From: Orobanche coerulescens
Lineage: Eukaryota; Streptophyta; Magnoliopsida; Lamiales; Orobanchaceae
Direction: 5' to 3'
Length of the DNA: 64,000 nt
Assembly (NCBI GenBank): GCA_033398695.1
Contig: CM065803.1
Coordinates: 42,275,501-42,339,500 of the forward strand
Part shown: positions 53,305-64,000 of the stretch, one piece after another
Layout of the letters: each line of letters starts with the position of its first letter
Position numbering within the stretch: position 1 is the first letter of the stretch
Position numbers and translations under genes: made by a program
The notes under the pieces: model-generated
Told to the model about the DNA's origin: nothing
Database searches by the model: none
What the model saw: only the letters and a program-made list of their open reading frames with translations

Positions 53305-53770
53305 ATCATCAATTAGTGGTGGCAACTGTCCCGATAAAAATTAATGCAAATGATTTTTTTTAACTATCTAACTTGTACCTGTTATGCTAGGTAAATACAC
53401 TCGTCAATACAAATGGCTCGAGAAATAGCTGGTTACACATAACAATTTTGCATTTTTCTGTTTGGATAAGCCTTAAACACGACCTTAAACATAAATGAAA
53501 ACAACTATACTAAACAGGTGTTTAAATAAACTTACTTTATGAGCTTCTCAGCTTATAAAGATATACAAATGCCGAGAAAGTTTGCTTTGTTGCTTATCAA
53601 AACTGCTTATCCACATATTGCGTTTGTTGCAACAAATAAGCCATTTTGAGAATATCTTGTATTGCTTAGAGAGTTAAATAAGATGTTTCAAAATAATTAG
53701 TTTAAAATCCACAACAAAAAACTAAATTAGATTAACAAACATAAATTAAAAATTAAAAAACACATCTTAC

Positions 53771-53824
53771 ATTGTTTAAATTCTGAATCCTATTAAGCCA
53801 CTCCGCCCTTGAGTCACTCAATTC
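53771..53824 (-). pseudogene. Exon-like fragment, unidentified protein (first exon)
   Basis: 54 bp, acceptor TTTTTACAG and donor AAT|GTAAGA, encoding ELSDSRAEWLNRIQNLNN in phase 0. It would splice to 53267-53196. An upstream open frame (54175 to about 54022, beginning MTTKENTKNPSSSYKCFF, possibly a targeting sequence) ends in donor ACAG|GTATGT. Joining it in its own frame gives a stop, so it belongs elsewhere or has suffered an indel. Confidence 0.45.
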
Positions 53825-54175
53825 CTGTAAAAACCCAGAAACAAATTTAGGCATTAATCTTTCATAATATAAAATAACACAAAAATTAACAAAATTTACC
53901 ACAACAATTAATTCATTAATATATAATACTAATCTCTTCAAATAAATAAAACCCTAAATTAAAATTAAGTATTACACCAAAGATCAAACCCCCCACTCCC
54001 CCAAAAAACAGCAAAACATACCTGTAAATTGAATGTGTTGAAATTGCTTTAAGAATACGAAATGAGCATATTGGCTGGCGTGTGGATTATGTGTGCGACG
54101 GGTTAATGAAAGAATATTCGGGAAGAAGCATTTGTAACTGCTTGAAGGATTCTTGGTATTCTCTTTTGTTGTCAT

Positions 54176-56570
54176 CAGATGAGTTACACCTTTAACACTC
54201 CCCCAATAAATGATGGGGACTGAATCGTTTGTATTATCATATAGGGTTATTCCTGAAACCGCAAAACCACTTCATATTCATCTTCCTCCTTGCATTTAGT
54301 TGTTGCACATTAACTCTAATACTCTATCATTACTCAGGTCGAACAATTAAGCCTTGAATCACACGATTTTACTCTACAAAATGTGTCATAAATACTACAC
54401 AATGAATGATGGGACTGAATCTTATAATATAACGAGACATGCAGAACCCGTGCTACGCACGGGCTAAGAATTTAATTGTTAATCGTGTATTCTTTCTGTA
54501 TATTGGCGAGTGTATACTTAATTATTGTTTAGTATGTTGTATAAAATGTTTTAACTTTCTTGTATAAAAATTTAAAAGTGTTTGATGTTGTTTTAGTTTT
54601 GTGGTGTTGTATTTTATATATGGACTGTTGGTTATTAAGTTGTGATGGCTTTGTTTCTTTTGGTCTATTACTTATTTGCATGATAAAAAAAATGGCTTTA
54701 TTTCTTTTCGTCTATTACTTAGCCCTACAATACTTGTCCATTAGATGGTTTTTGCATGGTAATATGAAGCATACGGGTCTATCTAATTGGTTATAGTTTA
54801 ATGTGCGTTAAATATTTTCTTTATTAAGTTTGTAAGTTAAAGTTTGTGTAATAATGTATACATAATAATGCCACATAAACTGTATAAAAATCGTTACAAA
54901 CCTTTTTAGCTTCATCTCATTTTATTGTACAACTAATTTCATTAAAAATTAACATTGAAGTCTAACTAATATTAATAAATTTATCAATAAACTCAATTCT
55001 AAATAGCCAACTAAATGAATATTAATTAACACACTATTAATAATTCCTAAAACCTTTGGACTCCACTATTATGTCTTACACTTAATTTTTTTAATTTACA
55101 AATGAGTTTGAGCAAAAATTATGTACTTTTTCTTTTATATTCATTATTCAAGTTGCATGCTTACATAAACTAATCATGCTAAAAAGTATAATTTAACCAT
55201 TTAAATGCTGCTTTACATACATGCTCGTGCACATTTTCTTTAATCAATTCGCATATGTGAGTTACATCAATAGAAAACACACTTAAATTACTTGTATATG
55301 AAAATGCATTAACATAATACATATATCTATATATATTGCATTAGGTTAAATCATCAATTATTCTTGCAACCTTTTCAACTTCATCTCATTTCATAACCGA
55401 CTTTTAATTCTATACTAATTACTAAATATCATGTGCTAAATTCCGGCGAGCCTTGCACTTCCATCTCGATGTTGTATATACTTCACATTAAATGCACCGG
55501 TTTTGTTTTTCGATAAAAGTTTGAACTTTTGATTATGTTTAAAACTCAACTTTGTTATTTGATATTATAATTTACAAACGAATTTAAGTCAAAATTATGT
55601 ATTTTTTCCTTTTTATTCATTACTCAATGTGATATTTTTAATATGTCATATTTTGCTATTATGGCAAACTCATTTAATGGACGTAAATATTGGTTTCTCA
55701 CTAATGATTCTACATATAGAAAAAGAAAACACTTTGCGATGTGTGGACCTTCTTCTTTTCAATAATAATTCAATTGCATACGATAAATTCATTCTAATAT
55801 TTCTCAAAGAGCATTCGAACATAAACTAATCATTCTAAAAAGTATCATTTAACCATTTAAATATTGCTTTACATACATGCTCGTGCACATTTTCTTGAAT
55901 CGATTCGCACATGTGAGCTACATCAATAGAAAACGCATATAAATTACTTGTATATGAAAATGCATTAACATAATACATATATCTATATATTTGTTTATCT
56001 ATAACAATCACCTAAATATGTAAGAAACAAAGAAATAGTTGGTATCCCAATCTTTGGTTCCATTTATGTGAGCATGCATGATCTTGTGTGATTTTCACAG
56101 TGCATGCGTATGATAACTAAATTAAGAAAAAAAAGACCAAGTTAATTACAAAGATCTAAAAGATGTGTGAATCATCTCCAAAATATTGCAAAAGAGAATT
56201 TACATACCACTACCAACAATCAAAGATATAAAAGTTGTGTGAATCATCTTCAAATGTACATACTAAATGTGATTTTGGCCGGTTTATATATGAATTAGGT
56301 TAAATCATTAATTATTCTTGCAACCTTTCGCAAACCTTGCACTTCATCTAACCGACTTTTAATTCTATACTAAATGTCATGTGATCAATTCGAGCAACCT
56401 CGCACTTCATCTCCTTTCATGATTGTATAGTTATTATGAAATCGCATTGAATTTCGAGCGTTAATCTCAGATCTATGCAACTATTAAACGACTTCAACTT
56501 GATTCTAACACTAAAAACTTTATCATCATAACTCCACATTAAATTTAGGACTGAATCTTATAGTATAGAT
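54176..56570. other. AT-rich DNA with internal duplications and a CCCGTGC hairpin
   Basis: At 54440-54460 is AACCCGTGC-TAC-GCACGGG. The words GGACTGAATCTTATA-TATA occur at both edges (54413 and 56549) in direct orientation. About 150 bp starting CATTTAAATGCTGC (55196) recur at 55850, and a second block beginning TAGGTTAAATCAT recurs at 55354 and 56294. No coding motif was found. It may be a non-autonomous element of Helitron type, but no complete terminus was confirmed. Confidence 0.4.
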
Positions 56571-56728
56571 AGATAGATAATAATAATATAGAATTTACAC
56601 GAGCCTTCTTAAAAAGTCAAACCTGAAAGATAAACCACATCATTTGATTTTTCTTATTCCAAGGATGAGCTGGAATTAGAATTATAAAATGACCATCAAG
56701 ATCATGCTTAATACTTCATACATACCAG

Positions 56729-56947
56729 GCTGGCAAACCATTCAGCCTCAGCTTGTCTGCCAAGCTGAAAATGGAAGATGATTTCATGAAGCGGTTGGGC
56801 AAATTAAGCTGTATGCCCATGCCCGCCAAGCCCCGGGAGAGAAAGCACTCCAAAACTACTAAAGCAAAACCTGAAAAATCGAGTATGCTGAATTTTGTGC
56901 AGCTGCTGCAGCAGTCAGCCTTCCCCAACCACCCATCAACACCTCAG
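56729..56947 (+). pseudogene. Exon-like fragment, lysine-rich, unidentified
   Basis: 73 codons, phase 0 at both ends, between acceptor ATACCAG and donor CAG|GTTACT. It encodes AGKPFSLSLSAKLKMEDDF, a basic stretch (PAKPRERKHSKTTKAKPEK) and a Gln-rich end (NFVQLLQQ). The composition and GC content exceed those of the neighbours, so it may be a real or captured exon. No family was recognised and no partner exon was seen. Confidence 0.35.
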
Positions 56948-57051
56948 GTTACTGATCTACCCCCATTCTATTACTCCTATTCTTTCGCCATATGTTTATC
57001 TCCGTTGTTGTTTCTATTTCTCTGTCGTAGTTTTCCAAATCCGATCTTTGC

Positions 57052-57290
57052 TATAGAAGCTTTTCGATCATTGCCATAGAGAACATACCAAAAACCAAAA
57101 AAAAACATCGAATTCGAGTTATATTTGAAGCCTTTGAGAACAAGAACTTAAGTTTGTGGTCAATTGATAAAACAATAAAATAGACCACAGAATTAAGTTT
57201 TTTTATGCAAAGACTTCAAATATAATTCGAATCCAATGGGTTTATGGTTTTCTATATGTTTTCTATGGCACTTATAAAAAAAGCTTCTAC
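57052..57290. repeat. Long imperfect inverted repeat (hairpin)
   Basis: The left arm begins TATAGAAGCTTTTCGATCAT and the right arm ends with its complement, AAAAAAAGCTTCTA. Further in, TGCCATAGAGAACATA pairs with TATGTTTTCTATGGCA. Deeper, TTATATTTGAAG-CTTTG pairs with CAAAGACTTCAAATATAA. The arms are about 100 bp with a small AT-rich loop. It could be a foldback MITE or a young small-RNA precursor. No target duplication was identified. Confidence 0.8.
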
Positions 57291-57538
57291 TGTTTTCTCA
57301 ATGGCCATGTTTGTTGAAGAAATATAATTTCATTGGTTTCCAAAAAGTTTGTGGTCGACTAATAAAACAACAAAACAGCTCTGTGTTTGATTTTTTTTTT
57401 CAATAGTCTCATTCCTTTGTCGATCCAATTAATCATGAGTCAATAGTGGAAAATTTGTTGAATAATTTAAAAAACGTTTACTTGAAAAATTACAGAATAT
57501 AAATATATATATATAGAACATATATTTTATCTAAATCA

Positions 57539-58517
57539 TGCAAAAAATCGGTTAGCAAAAAAGGAAAATTCCCGTTCGCGTAAACGAGCGGAAGGGTTGC
57601 TGTTGAGTCCAGAGTATCTGTCTCCTTAAAGCAAATTCGCCCTCACCACGGTGTAGTACGTCTGCCTCCGAGGATAAAACAACAGCTCGATGCAGTGTAC
57701 TGATGATGCGCTGCACCCTCAACGAACTAGAACAAATCTGTCTACTATCACCGACTGAAAGTATCCGAAAGAAAAACGAAGAAGGAAAAAGAATTCTGTC
57801 TGGGAAAGGCTCTCGAAGTGTACGTCTGAAGTGTGTAAAAAATGAGCCCCTCAAGCCGGGTATTTATAGGTGAAGGCTGGAGGAGGTTGTGTGCTGGAGG
57901 AACTCTATATCGACTAGGATTGGTATTTGGAGGAACTCTAAACCGATCAGGCTAGATCTGTTTAATTCGATAATTATCAGTTAAATTGATATTTATCCGG
58001 ATCCGAAAAATTCGGAATTTAATTGAGGTGTTTCAGTAAAATAAATTTTTACCGAATAAAATTGCAGTAAAAGGATAACTTCGAGACGCCGAGACATTTC
58101 GCCCAAATCGCCCTTCGACCGAGACCGACCGAACCGAACCGAACCGAGCCGAGCCGGACCGACGGACGGACGGCGGCGGCGGCGGCGCGCGCGTGTGTGT
58201 GCGCGAGGGGCCCCTAGTCACACATCCACACATGTCTCACTTTTTGAACATGACTTTGTCCACATCTCCTTATATACTCACAATTTTTCCCTTCCAATGT
58301 GGGACAACATCCCAAACCCATTTCTAAAGGGTTCACTTTGGAACATTATATCTCATTCATACCTCAATCATTTTGAGTGTTCTTACATGTTTTGGAAACC
58401 TCGTACGGAGTACTACGTATTCCAACTAAGTCCCGACTTTTACTCGTAGTCGAGCCCACTCAAATTTCTTCTCAAGTGGGCTGCTCAAAACAGCCATTTT
58501 CCTTCATTTTTCAAACA
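57539..58517 (-). repeat. 3' LTR of a copia retrotransposon
   Basis: The LTR ends are TG/CA. On the minus strand the LTR begins TGTTTGAAAAATG directly after the purine tract ATGTGGGGAT and ends near TTTTTTGCA at 57539. A GC-rich patch at 58130-58210 has GACCGA/GGCGGC and GTGTGT simple repeats. The 5' LTR lies outside the window, so the left boundary rests on terminus shape only. Confidence 0.7.
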
Positions 58518-59121
58518 ATCCCCACATGAATGAGATTGATGGTCCAGCAGCACACTTCAGACACGGAGTTGACTTGGTGATAGTTACTACGGTTAGGCAT
58601 TGCATAGGATAGGTAGAGTATGCTCCTTGAACCTTCCCTCGAAAAGATATATTCTCCTTACTGGCTGGACAGTGTGACTAGATGCCTTTGAACTGTCCGA
58701 CCGCTTGTGTAAGTGATCATATATCCTTCACAAGTGCCCTTCCTGATTTGTTCTGTTCTCATTATTGTCCCCATTTTGGCCGTGGACACCGTCCTGATTC
58801 TGCGAGAGTTTCTAAAGAATTGTGCCTTTGCAATTCTCCTTTGAAGCGGCCCCTCTTCTCTCTAACATAGGTGATTCTCTTTAAGTGTTTTGAGTAAACC
58901 CATATTTTACTCCACCCGACTATACGTTGTCGACTTAAGATTTATTAAAAGCATAAGCTTAACCTCTCCCTACGGGTATCACTGTTTCATCGTAGGAATG
59001 GTCGGTTCGGGGTAATCCCCACAGTGATCGTGCCCAGTTTTATGGATTGGTTGTCCCATTGAACCTAGATCTTGGGATCTCCAGTCAGCTTAGGTTGGGT
59101 ATCCTCCATAAAACCATTACC
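58518..59121 (-). other. Copia 3' non-coding region
   Basis: Lies between the RNase H end (59122) and the purine tract (about 58518). It shares short stretches such as CTGGAGATCCCAAGA-CTAGG with the 3' region of the copia remnant after 42710 (GGAGATCCCAGAAACCTGG), showing related families. Confidence 0.7.
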
Positions 59122-61328
59122 TCAAGGCAATAGACCCATTCCTCTTGATGATTTATCAACAAGGTCTCTTGATAACCCTTTGGTTAGCGGATCCGCAATG
59201 TTATCCTTTGATGACACATAATCAATAGTGATAACTCCTGTTGATATCAATTGTCTAATGGTATTATGTCTCCTCCTTATGTGACGAGACTTACCATTGT
59301 ACATTACGCTCTGTGCCCTGCAATCGCAGATTGACTATCGCAATGAATACATATTGCGGTCACAGGCTTTGCCCATATTGGAATATCTTCTAGAAAATGG
59401 TGTAGCCATTCTCACTCTTCTACATATTTATCTAAGGCTATAAACTCGGATTCCATCGTTGATCGAGATATAAGTGTCTGTTTCGAAGATTTCCATGCCA
59501 CTGCTGCACCGGCTAGTGTGAATACATATCCGCTTGTTGACTTAGAGTCTTTTATATCAGATATCCAATTTGCATCACTATATCCTTCAAGTACTGCTGG
59601 ATATTTGGTATAGTGGAGCCCATACTCACGAGTACCCCTTAAGTATCTCAGTACCCTTATGATCGCCTTCCAGTGATCCTTTCCGGGTTTGCTCGTGTAT
59701 CTACTTAGTCTACTAACTGAGTAGGCTATATCTGGTCTTGTACAGCTCATCAAGTACATCAGACTTCCTATTATGCCTGAGTGCTCAAGTTGAGATACTC
59801 CTTTACCCTTATTCTTGGATAGTCTCAACGTCATATCCACCGGGGTTTTGGCTGTGCCAGAGTCATCCTTATTAAATCTTTTAAGGATTTTGTCCACATA
59901 GTGGGCTTGACTCAGCATGAGACCTTCCGACGTTCTTGTGATTTTAATCCCTAAAATTACATCTGCGAGTCCCATATCCTTCATATCAAATCTCGACCTC
60001 AGCATGTCTTTGGTCGATTTGATTATTCTTTCATTACTGCCGGTAATGAGCAAGTCATCTACATATAGACACAAAATGACATAGACATCTTCTGTGTCTT
60101 TCACATATACACATTTGTCGGATTCATTAATTTTGAAGCCACCGCTTATCATGACATGATCAAATTTTTCATGCCACTGTTTTGGTGCCTGCTTCAATCC
60201 GTACAAAGATTTTACCAGCTTGCAGACTTTCCTTTCTTGTCCAGGAGCAGAGAACCCCTCGGGTTGTTCCATGTAGATTTCCTCTTCTAAGTCCTCATTA
60301 AGAAAGACAGTCTTAACATTCTAAGTCCCATTAAGAAATGCAGTCTTAACATCCATTTGATGAACTTCTAAGCCTCGTAATGCTGCAATGGCAAGTATCA
60401 TCCTGATGGAAGTTATTTTCGTCACAGGAGAGTAAGTATCAAAATAGTCTAGGCCTTCACGTTGGTTATATCCCTTTGCTACGAGCCTAGCCTTATATTT
60501 ATCAACTGCTCCATCTTTCAATTTCTTCTTGAAAATCCACTTATTTCCTAATGGTTTACACTTAGGAGGCAATTCCACTAGTTCTCAAATATGATTATGT
60601 AATATAGAATCAATCTCTTCTTTGATAGCCTCCTTCCATAGAGGTCCATCCGTCGAGCTTTACAGCTTCTTTGTGAGTCTGAGGTGCATTTTCTAGCAAG
60701 TAGTAGTTGAAATATGGTATATAAGATTTCTCCGTCCTTTGTCGCTTGCTCCTTCTAGGTTCGTCCTCATTATCCATTATTTGGTCTTCATTATCTTCAT
60801 CCATTAGTTCAGAAGTATGTTCGGATGAGATAAGGGGTTCACTTGCAGTCTTACAAGGAAAGATATTCTCAAAGAATGACACATTCCTTGATTCCATAAT
60901 CGTATTCTTGTGAATCTCAGGCACTTTGGATTCATGCACAAGAAATCGGTAAGCATTGCTGTTGTGTGCATATCCAATGAAAATGCAGTCAATCGTTTTT
61001 GGGCCTATTTTAACTTTCTTAGGAGTAGGTATCAGCACCTAATTTGCTAAATACCCCCACACTTTCATGTAATTGTAGGAGTTTTGTCCCCGTTCTTACG
61101 GCATATCTTGTTTAAGAGATAATTCGCCGTTAAGATGGCTTCTCCCCACATATGTTGCGGCATACCTGAATTTAGTAATATCGCATTCATCATCTCTTTC
61201 AGAGTGCGATTCTTACGTTCCGCCACGCCATTTGACTGTGGTGCATATGGGGCAGTGACTTCATGAATAATCCCATGTTGCGAGCAAAATTCGCTGAATG
61301 GTTCCACATATTCACCTCCACAGTCACT
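59122..61328 (-). pseudogene. pol: Copia pol: integrase C-terminus, reverse transcriptase, RNase H (broken)
   Basis: In minus-strand order: integrase core end ([24 protein letters not shown]; 61328-61065), linker (61038-60610), RT start ([20 protein letters not shown]; 60578-60321), RT body with catalytic [11 protein letters not shown] and RNase H start (60272-59412), and RNase H end (NIADPLTKGLSRDLV; 59304-59122). Frames shift between pieces. A 33-bp tandem duplication (60296-60328 and 60329-60361) repeats the VKTAFLN segment and brings a stop. The upstream integrase and gag are cut off at 61328 by a LINE insertion. The element is dead but fairly young by its high residue conservation. Confidence 0.92.
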
Positions 61329-64000
61329 ACAACAACAACAACAACATCTAAGCCTTAGTCCCAAAATAATTTGGGGTCGGCTAACATGAATCAAACTTTG
61401 AAACCGTCAATAATCGTTACATAAATAACATAAAAGGAAAAAAGAGGGAAAAAGTAGAGAAAAAAGCAAATAAAAAAAGAGAATGAATGTAAAAAAAAAA
61501 AAAAGAAAAAAAAAAGAAAAAAAAAATCCTGAAAAATAAATTAAAAGATAACATGAAATAAAAGAAAATAGGAATTAAAAAAAAAAAATCAGACTCCATC
61601 CACCATCCGTATTCTTTCCCGCCACATTTGTCTCTCCATTGCCATACTTTCTCCAATTCCAAGAAACCGCATATCATTTTCAATCATCTTTATCCAAGTT
61701 TTTTTGAGTCTTCCTCTACCTTTCACAACATTACTTGTTCCCCAACTTTCTAGCCTCCTCACTGGGGCATCAATAGGTCTTCTTCTCACATGACCAAACC
61801 ATCGTAATCGATTCTCTATCATCTTGTCTTCTATAGACACAACTCTTACCTTCTCTCTGATCACCTCATTTCTGAGCCGATCCTTTTTTGTATGACCACA
61901 CATCCATCGTAGCATACGCATCTCTGCCACATTCATCTTTTGAACGTGACACTGTTTTACAGCCCAACACTCGGTGCCATATAACAGCGCATGCCTAATT
62001 GTCGTGCGGTAAAATTTACCCTTTAATCTATGAGGCATGCCAGGATCACATAAAACCCCTGTGGCACTCTTCCACTTCAACCACCCTGCCTTTATTCTGT
62101 GAGCCACATCGCCATCTAGCTCTCCATCCTTTTGGATAATAGATCCAAGATACCGAAAGAAAGTGGATCCATGAACAACTTTCCCATCAAATGTGATCAT
62201 CCCGCCTCTCTATCACCATTTCGCTAAACCTACACTCCATATATTCGGTCTTACTGCTCACCTAAAGCCTCGAGCTTCCAAAGTATCCCTCCAAAGTTCC
62301 AATTTCACAGACTCCAACCTTTGTTTCATCAATCAACACAATATCATCTGCGAACATCATACACCACGAACGTCATTTTGAATTTCTCTTGTCAATTCGT
62401 CCATGACTATGACAAAGAGAAAAGGACTAAGAGCAGATCCTTGATGCACCCCAATCGTAATAGGAATTCTTGTCCTCCCAACATTAAGACGTACACTTGT
62501 ACTAGCTCCTCATACATGTCCTTTATAATGTCAATATATTTCCGCGATACACCCTTCTTGCCAAGGCCCACCAAAGTACTTCTCTTGGTACTTTATCATA
62601 CGCCTTCTCTAAATCAATAAAACCATATGCAGATCTTTCTTTTATCTCGATAATGTTCCATCAACTCACGGATAAGATAAATTGCTTCCATGGTCGATCT
62701 TCCAGGCATAAATCCAAACCGATTTTCTGTTATCTTCACACATTTCCTGATCCTTTGTTCAATCACTCGTTCCCACAACTTCATGGTATGACTCATTAGT
62801 TTAATTCCGCGATAATTAGAACAATCTTGAACATCACCTTTGTTCTTATACAAAGGGACGAGAATACTTTTCCTCCATGCTGATGACATCTTATTGCTTC
62901 TCCAAATCTTATTGAAAAGCATAGTTACCCATTCGATCCCTCTCTCCCCCAAACACCTCCAAACTTCAATAGGTATACCATCTGGTCCTTCTGCTTTCTT
63001 TGACCCCATCTTCTTCAATGCAATTGTCACTTCACCCTTTTGAATTCTTCTCTTAAACTCTCGGTTAACCATACTTGAGGGGATGTTTAAATTCCCAATA
63101 TCTTGTTCTTGATGGCCATTGAATAGGGTGTCAAAGTATGACCTCCATCTCTTTTTTATCTCTTTATCTTGAACCAAAACTTTTTGGTCAGTATCTTTTA
63201 CACATTTAACTTTTCCAATATCTCGCGTCTTCTTCTCTCTCATTCGAGCAAGTTTATAGATATTTTTTTCCCCTTCTTTAGTATCTAATCTTGCATATAA
63301 TTCTTGATTGACCTTTGATCGGGCATTTCGCACTGCCTTTTTAGCTTCTGTTCGAGCTTTCTTGTACTTCTCATAATTCTCATCGCTCGAGCATTTACCC
63401 AGTACCTTATAACATTCACGTTTGGTCTTTATCGCTTGCTTAACTTCATCATTCCACCAAGATGTGTCCTTACTTGATGGTCTGTTTCCTTTAGATTCTC
63501 CTAGGACTTCTTTTGCAACTTCCTTTATGTTATGCTCCAACAAGTTCCACATCGAATCTATATCCATCTCCGTGCAATCAGACCAAATACCACTATCGGC
63601 AATCTTAGCCACAAAAGTATGTCGACTCTCCTCGGAGCTTCCACCACTTAATTCGAGGGTCAACTTGTGGTCTTCTCTTTCTTAAGTGCCTCTTACCTCG
63701 AAAGTCAAGCACCACAACCCTATCTTTGTGTTAAAAGACTCTCACCGGGTATCACCTTGCAATTAGTAAAACTTTTCCTCCAAACATTCCTTACTAAAAA
63801 GAAATCAATCGACTTGCATTACCTCCGTTTCTATATGTCACCAAATGAGAGTCCCTTTCTCGAACCAAGTGTTCATAATACCCAAGTCATGAGCTAATGC
63901 GAAATCCAATATACCATTTCCTGCTTCATTCCTGTCCCCAAAACCAAAGCCACCATGAATGCTCTCAAAGCCATCTCTGCTAACACCGACATGCCCATTG
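61329..64000 (-). mobile_element. RTE-type LINE, long copy inserted in copia pol (continues past window)
   Basis: The 3' (TTG)n tail abuts copia at 61329. The 3' non-coding region (61390-61600) is a pyrimidine/A-rich tract as in the 3.2-4.2 kb copy. Coding on the minus strand: C-terminal region (62200-61589, RMLRWMCGHTKKDRLRNE), RT catalytic box MFADDIVLIDE near 62350, RT and linker (63663-62614, with GPDGIPIEVW, SILVPLYKNKGD, NYRGIKLMSHTMKLWERV, RFGFMPGRST), and the end of an APE-type endonuclease (64000-63690, NGHVG, GFGDRNEAGNGILDFALAHD). Frameshifts separate these blocks, so it is inactive. Its 5' end and target duplication lie beyond 64000. Confidence 0.92.
62614..63663 (-). pseudogene. 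LINE reverse transcriptase, N-terminal and finger/palm part
   Basis: The largest intact block of the LINE protein. A linker of charged residues (about 1-170) precedes the RT fingers: KKAEGPDGIPIEVW (substrate-contact region), WRKSILVPLYKNKGD and CSNYRGIKLMSHTMKLWERV. It ends in RFGFMPGRSTMEAIYLIREL. The FADD catalytic box follows in another frame near 62350, and the expected FIDLEKAYD is just after the frame ends (FY). Comparison with the truncated copy at 3228-4219 shows the same family. Confidence 0.88.

Noticed and set aside
53984..54175. First exon of a complete gene with 53.8 and 53.2 kb exons
   Set aside because: The open frame from ATG 54175 cannot be spliced in phase to 53824-53771 without an immediate stop, so it is not reported as part of a gene.

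Overview
The window is nuclear DNA of a flowering plant, probably a eudicot. The evidence is GT-AG spliced genes of plant families (a UBP8-type deubiquitinase and a PGG-domain ankyrin protein), plant retroelements (copia, RTE LINE, a large non-coding LTR element), Stowaway and hAT MITEs, a short CCCTAAA telomere-type tract and organelle-derived DNA. No species name can be supported from the sequence.

Layout. 0.4-8.5 kb: an apparently intact 13-exon ubiquitin-specific protease gene (+). Its fifth intron holds a 5'-truncated RTE LINE with a perfect 9-bp target duplication. 8.5-13.4 kb: non-coding DNA with simple repeats, a Stowaway MITE, a short GC/poly-A repeat and a hAT MITE. 13.5-26.7 kb: a second gene (-), an 8-exon Gag-like/ankyrin/PGG membrane protein. 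Its exons 1-5 (25.1-26.7 kb) and 6-8 (13.5-14.8 kb) are separated by a 10.2-kb intron packed with two hAT MITEs, a copia remnant, a 300-bp tandem duplication, a GC-rich minisatellite of about 60-bp period and a terminal MITE. 26.9-27.8 kb: another copy of the GC/poly-A repeat, split by a SINE with a 16-bp target duplication. 27.9-29.9 kb: organelle-like DNA ending in a fragment of plastid infA.

32.2-40.7 kb: an 8.5-kb LARD-type element with 3-kb LTRs and no protein. 41.6-49.5 kb: a nested stack, in which a decayed copia element (+) is split by a 4.5-kb LTR element (-) carrying only gag (TR-GAG type), and the copia 3' LTR is split by a hAT MITE with a perfect 8-bp duplication. 51.4-54.2 kb: isolated exon fragments of unrelated genes on one strand (a two-pore K+ channel exon, a NEDD8-E2 first exon, and two unidentified exons), a pattern typical of transposon gene capture. 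54.4-56.6 kb: AT-rich duplicated DNA with a CCCGTGC hairpin. 57.05-57.29 kb: a long imperfect hairpin. 57.5-61.3 kb: 3' LTR and broken pol of a copia element (-), interrupted at 61.33 kb by a much longer RTE LINE that runs off the window end.

The two host genes act independently: one removes ubiquitin, the other is a membrane ankyrin protein of a stress/defence-associated family. Exon joins were worked out by hand from splice sites and reading phase. Family names come from motif recognition, without any database search. The most unusual features are the recurrent MITE architecture, the GC/poly-A minisatellite, the gag-only element and the cluster of captured exons.
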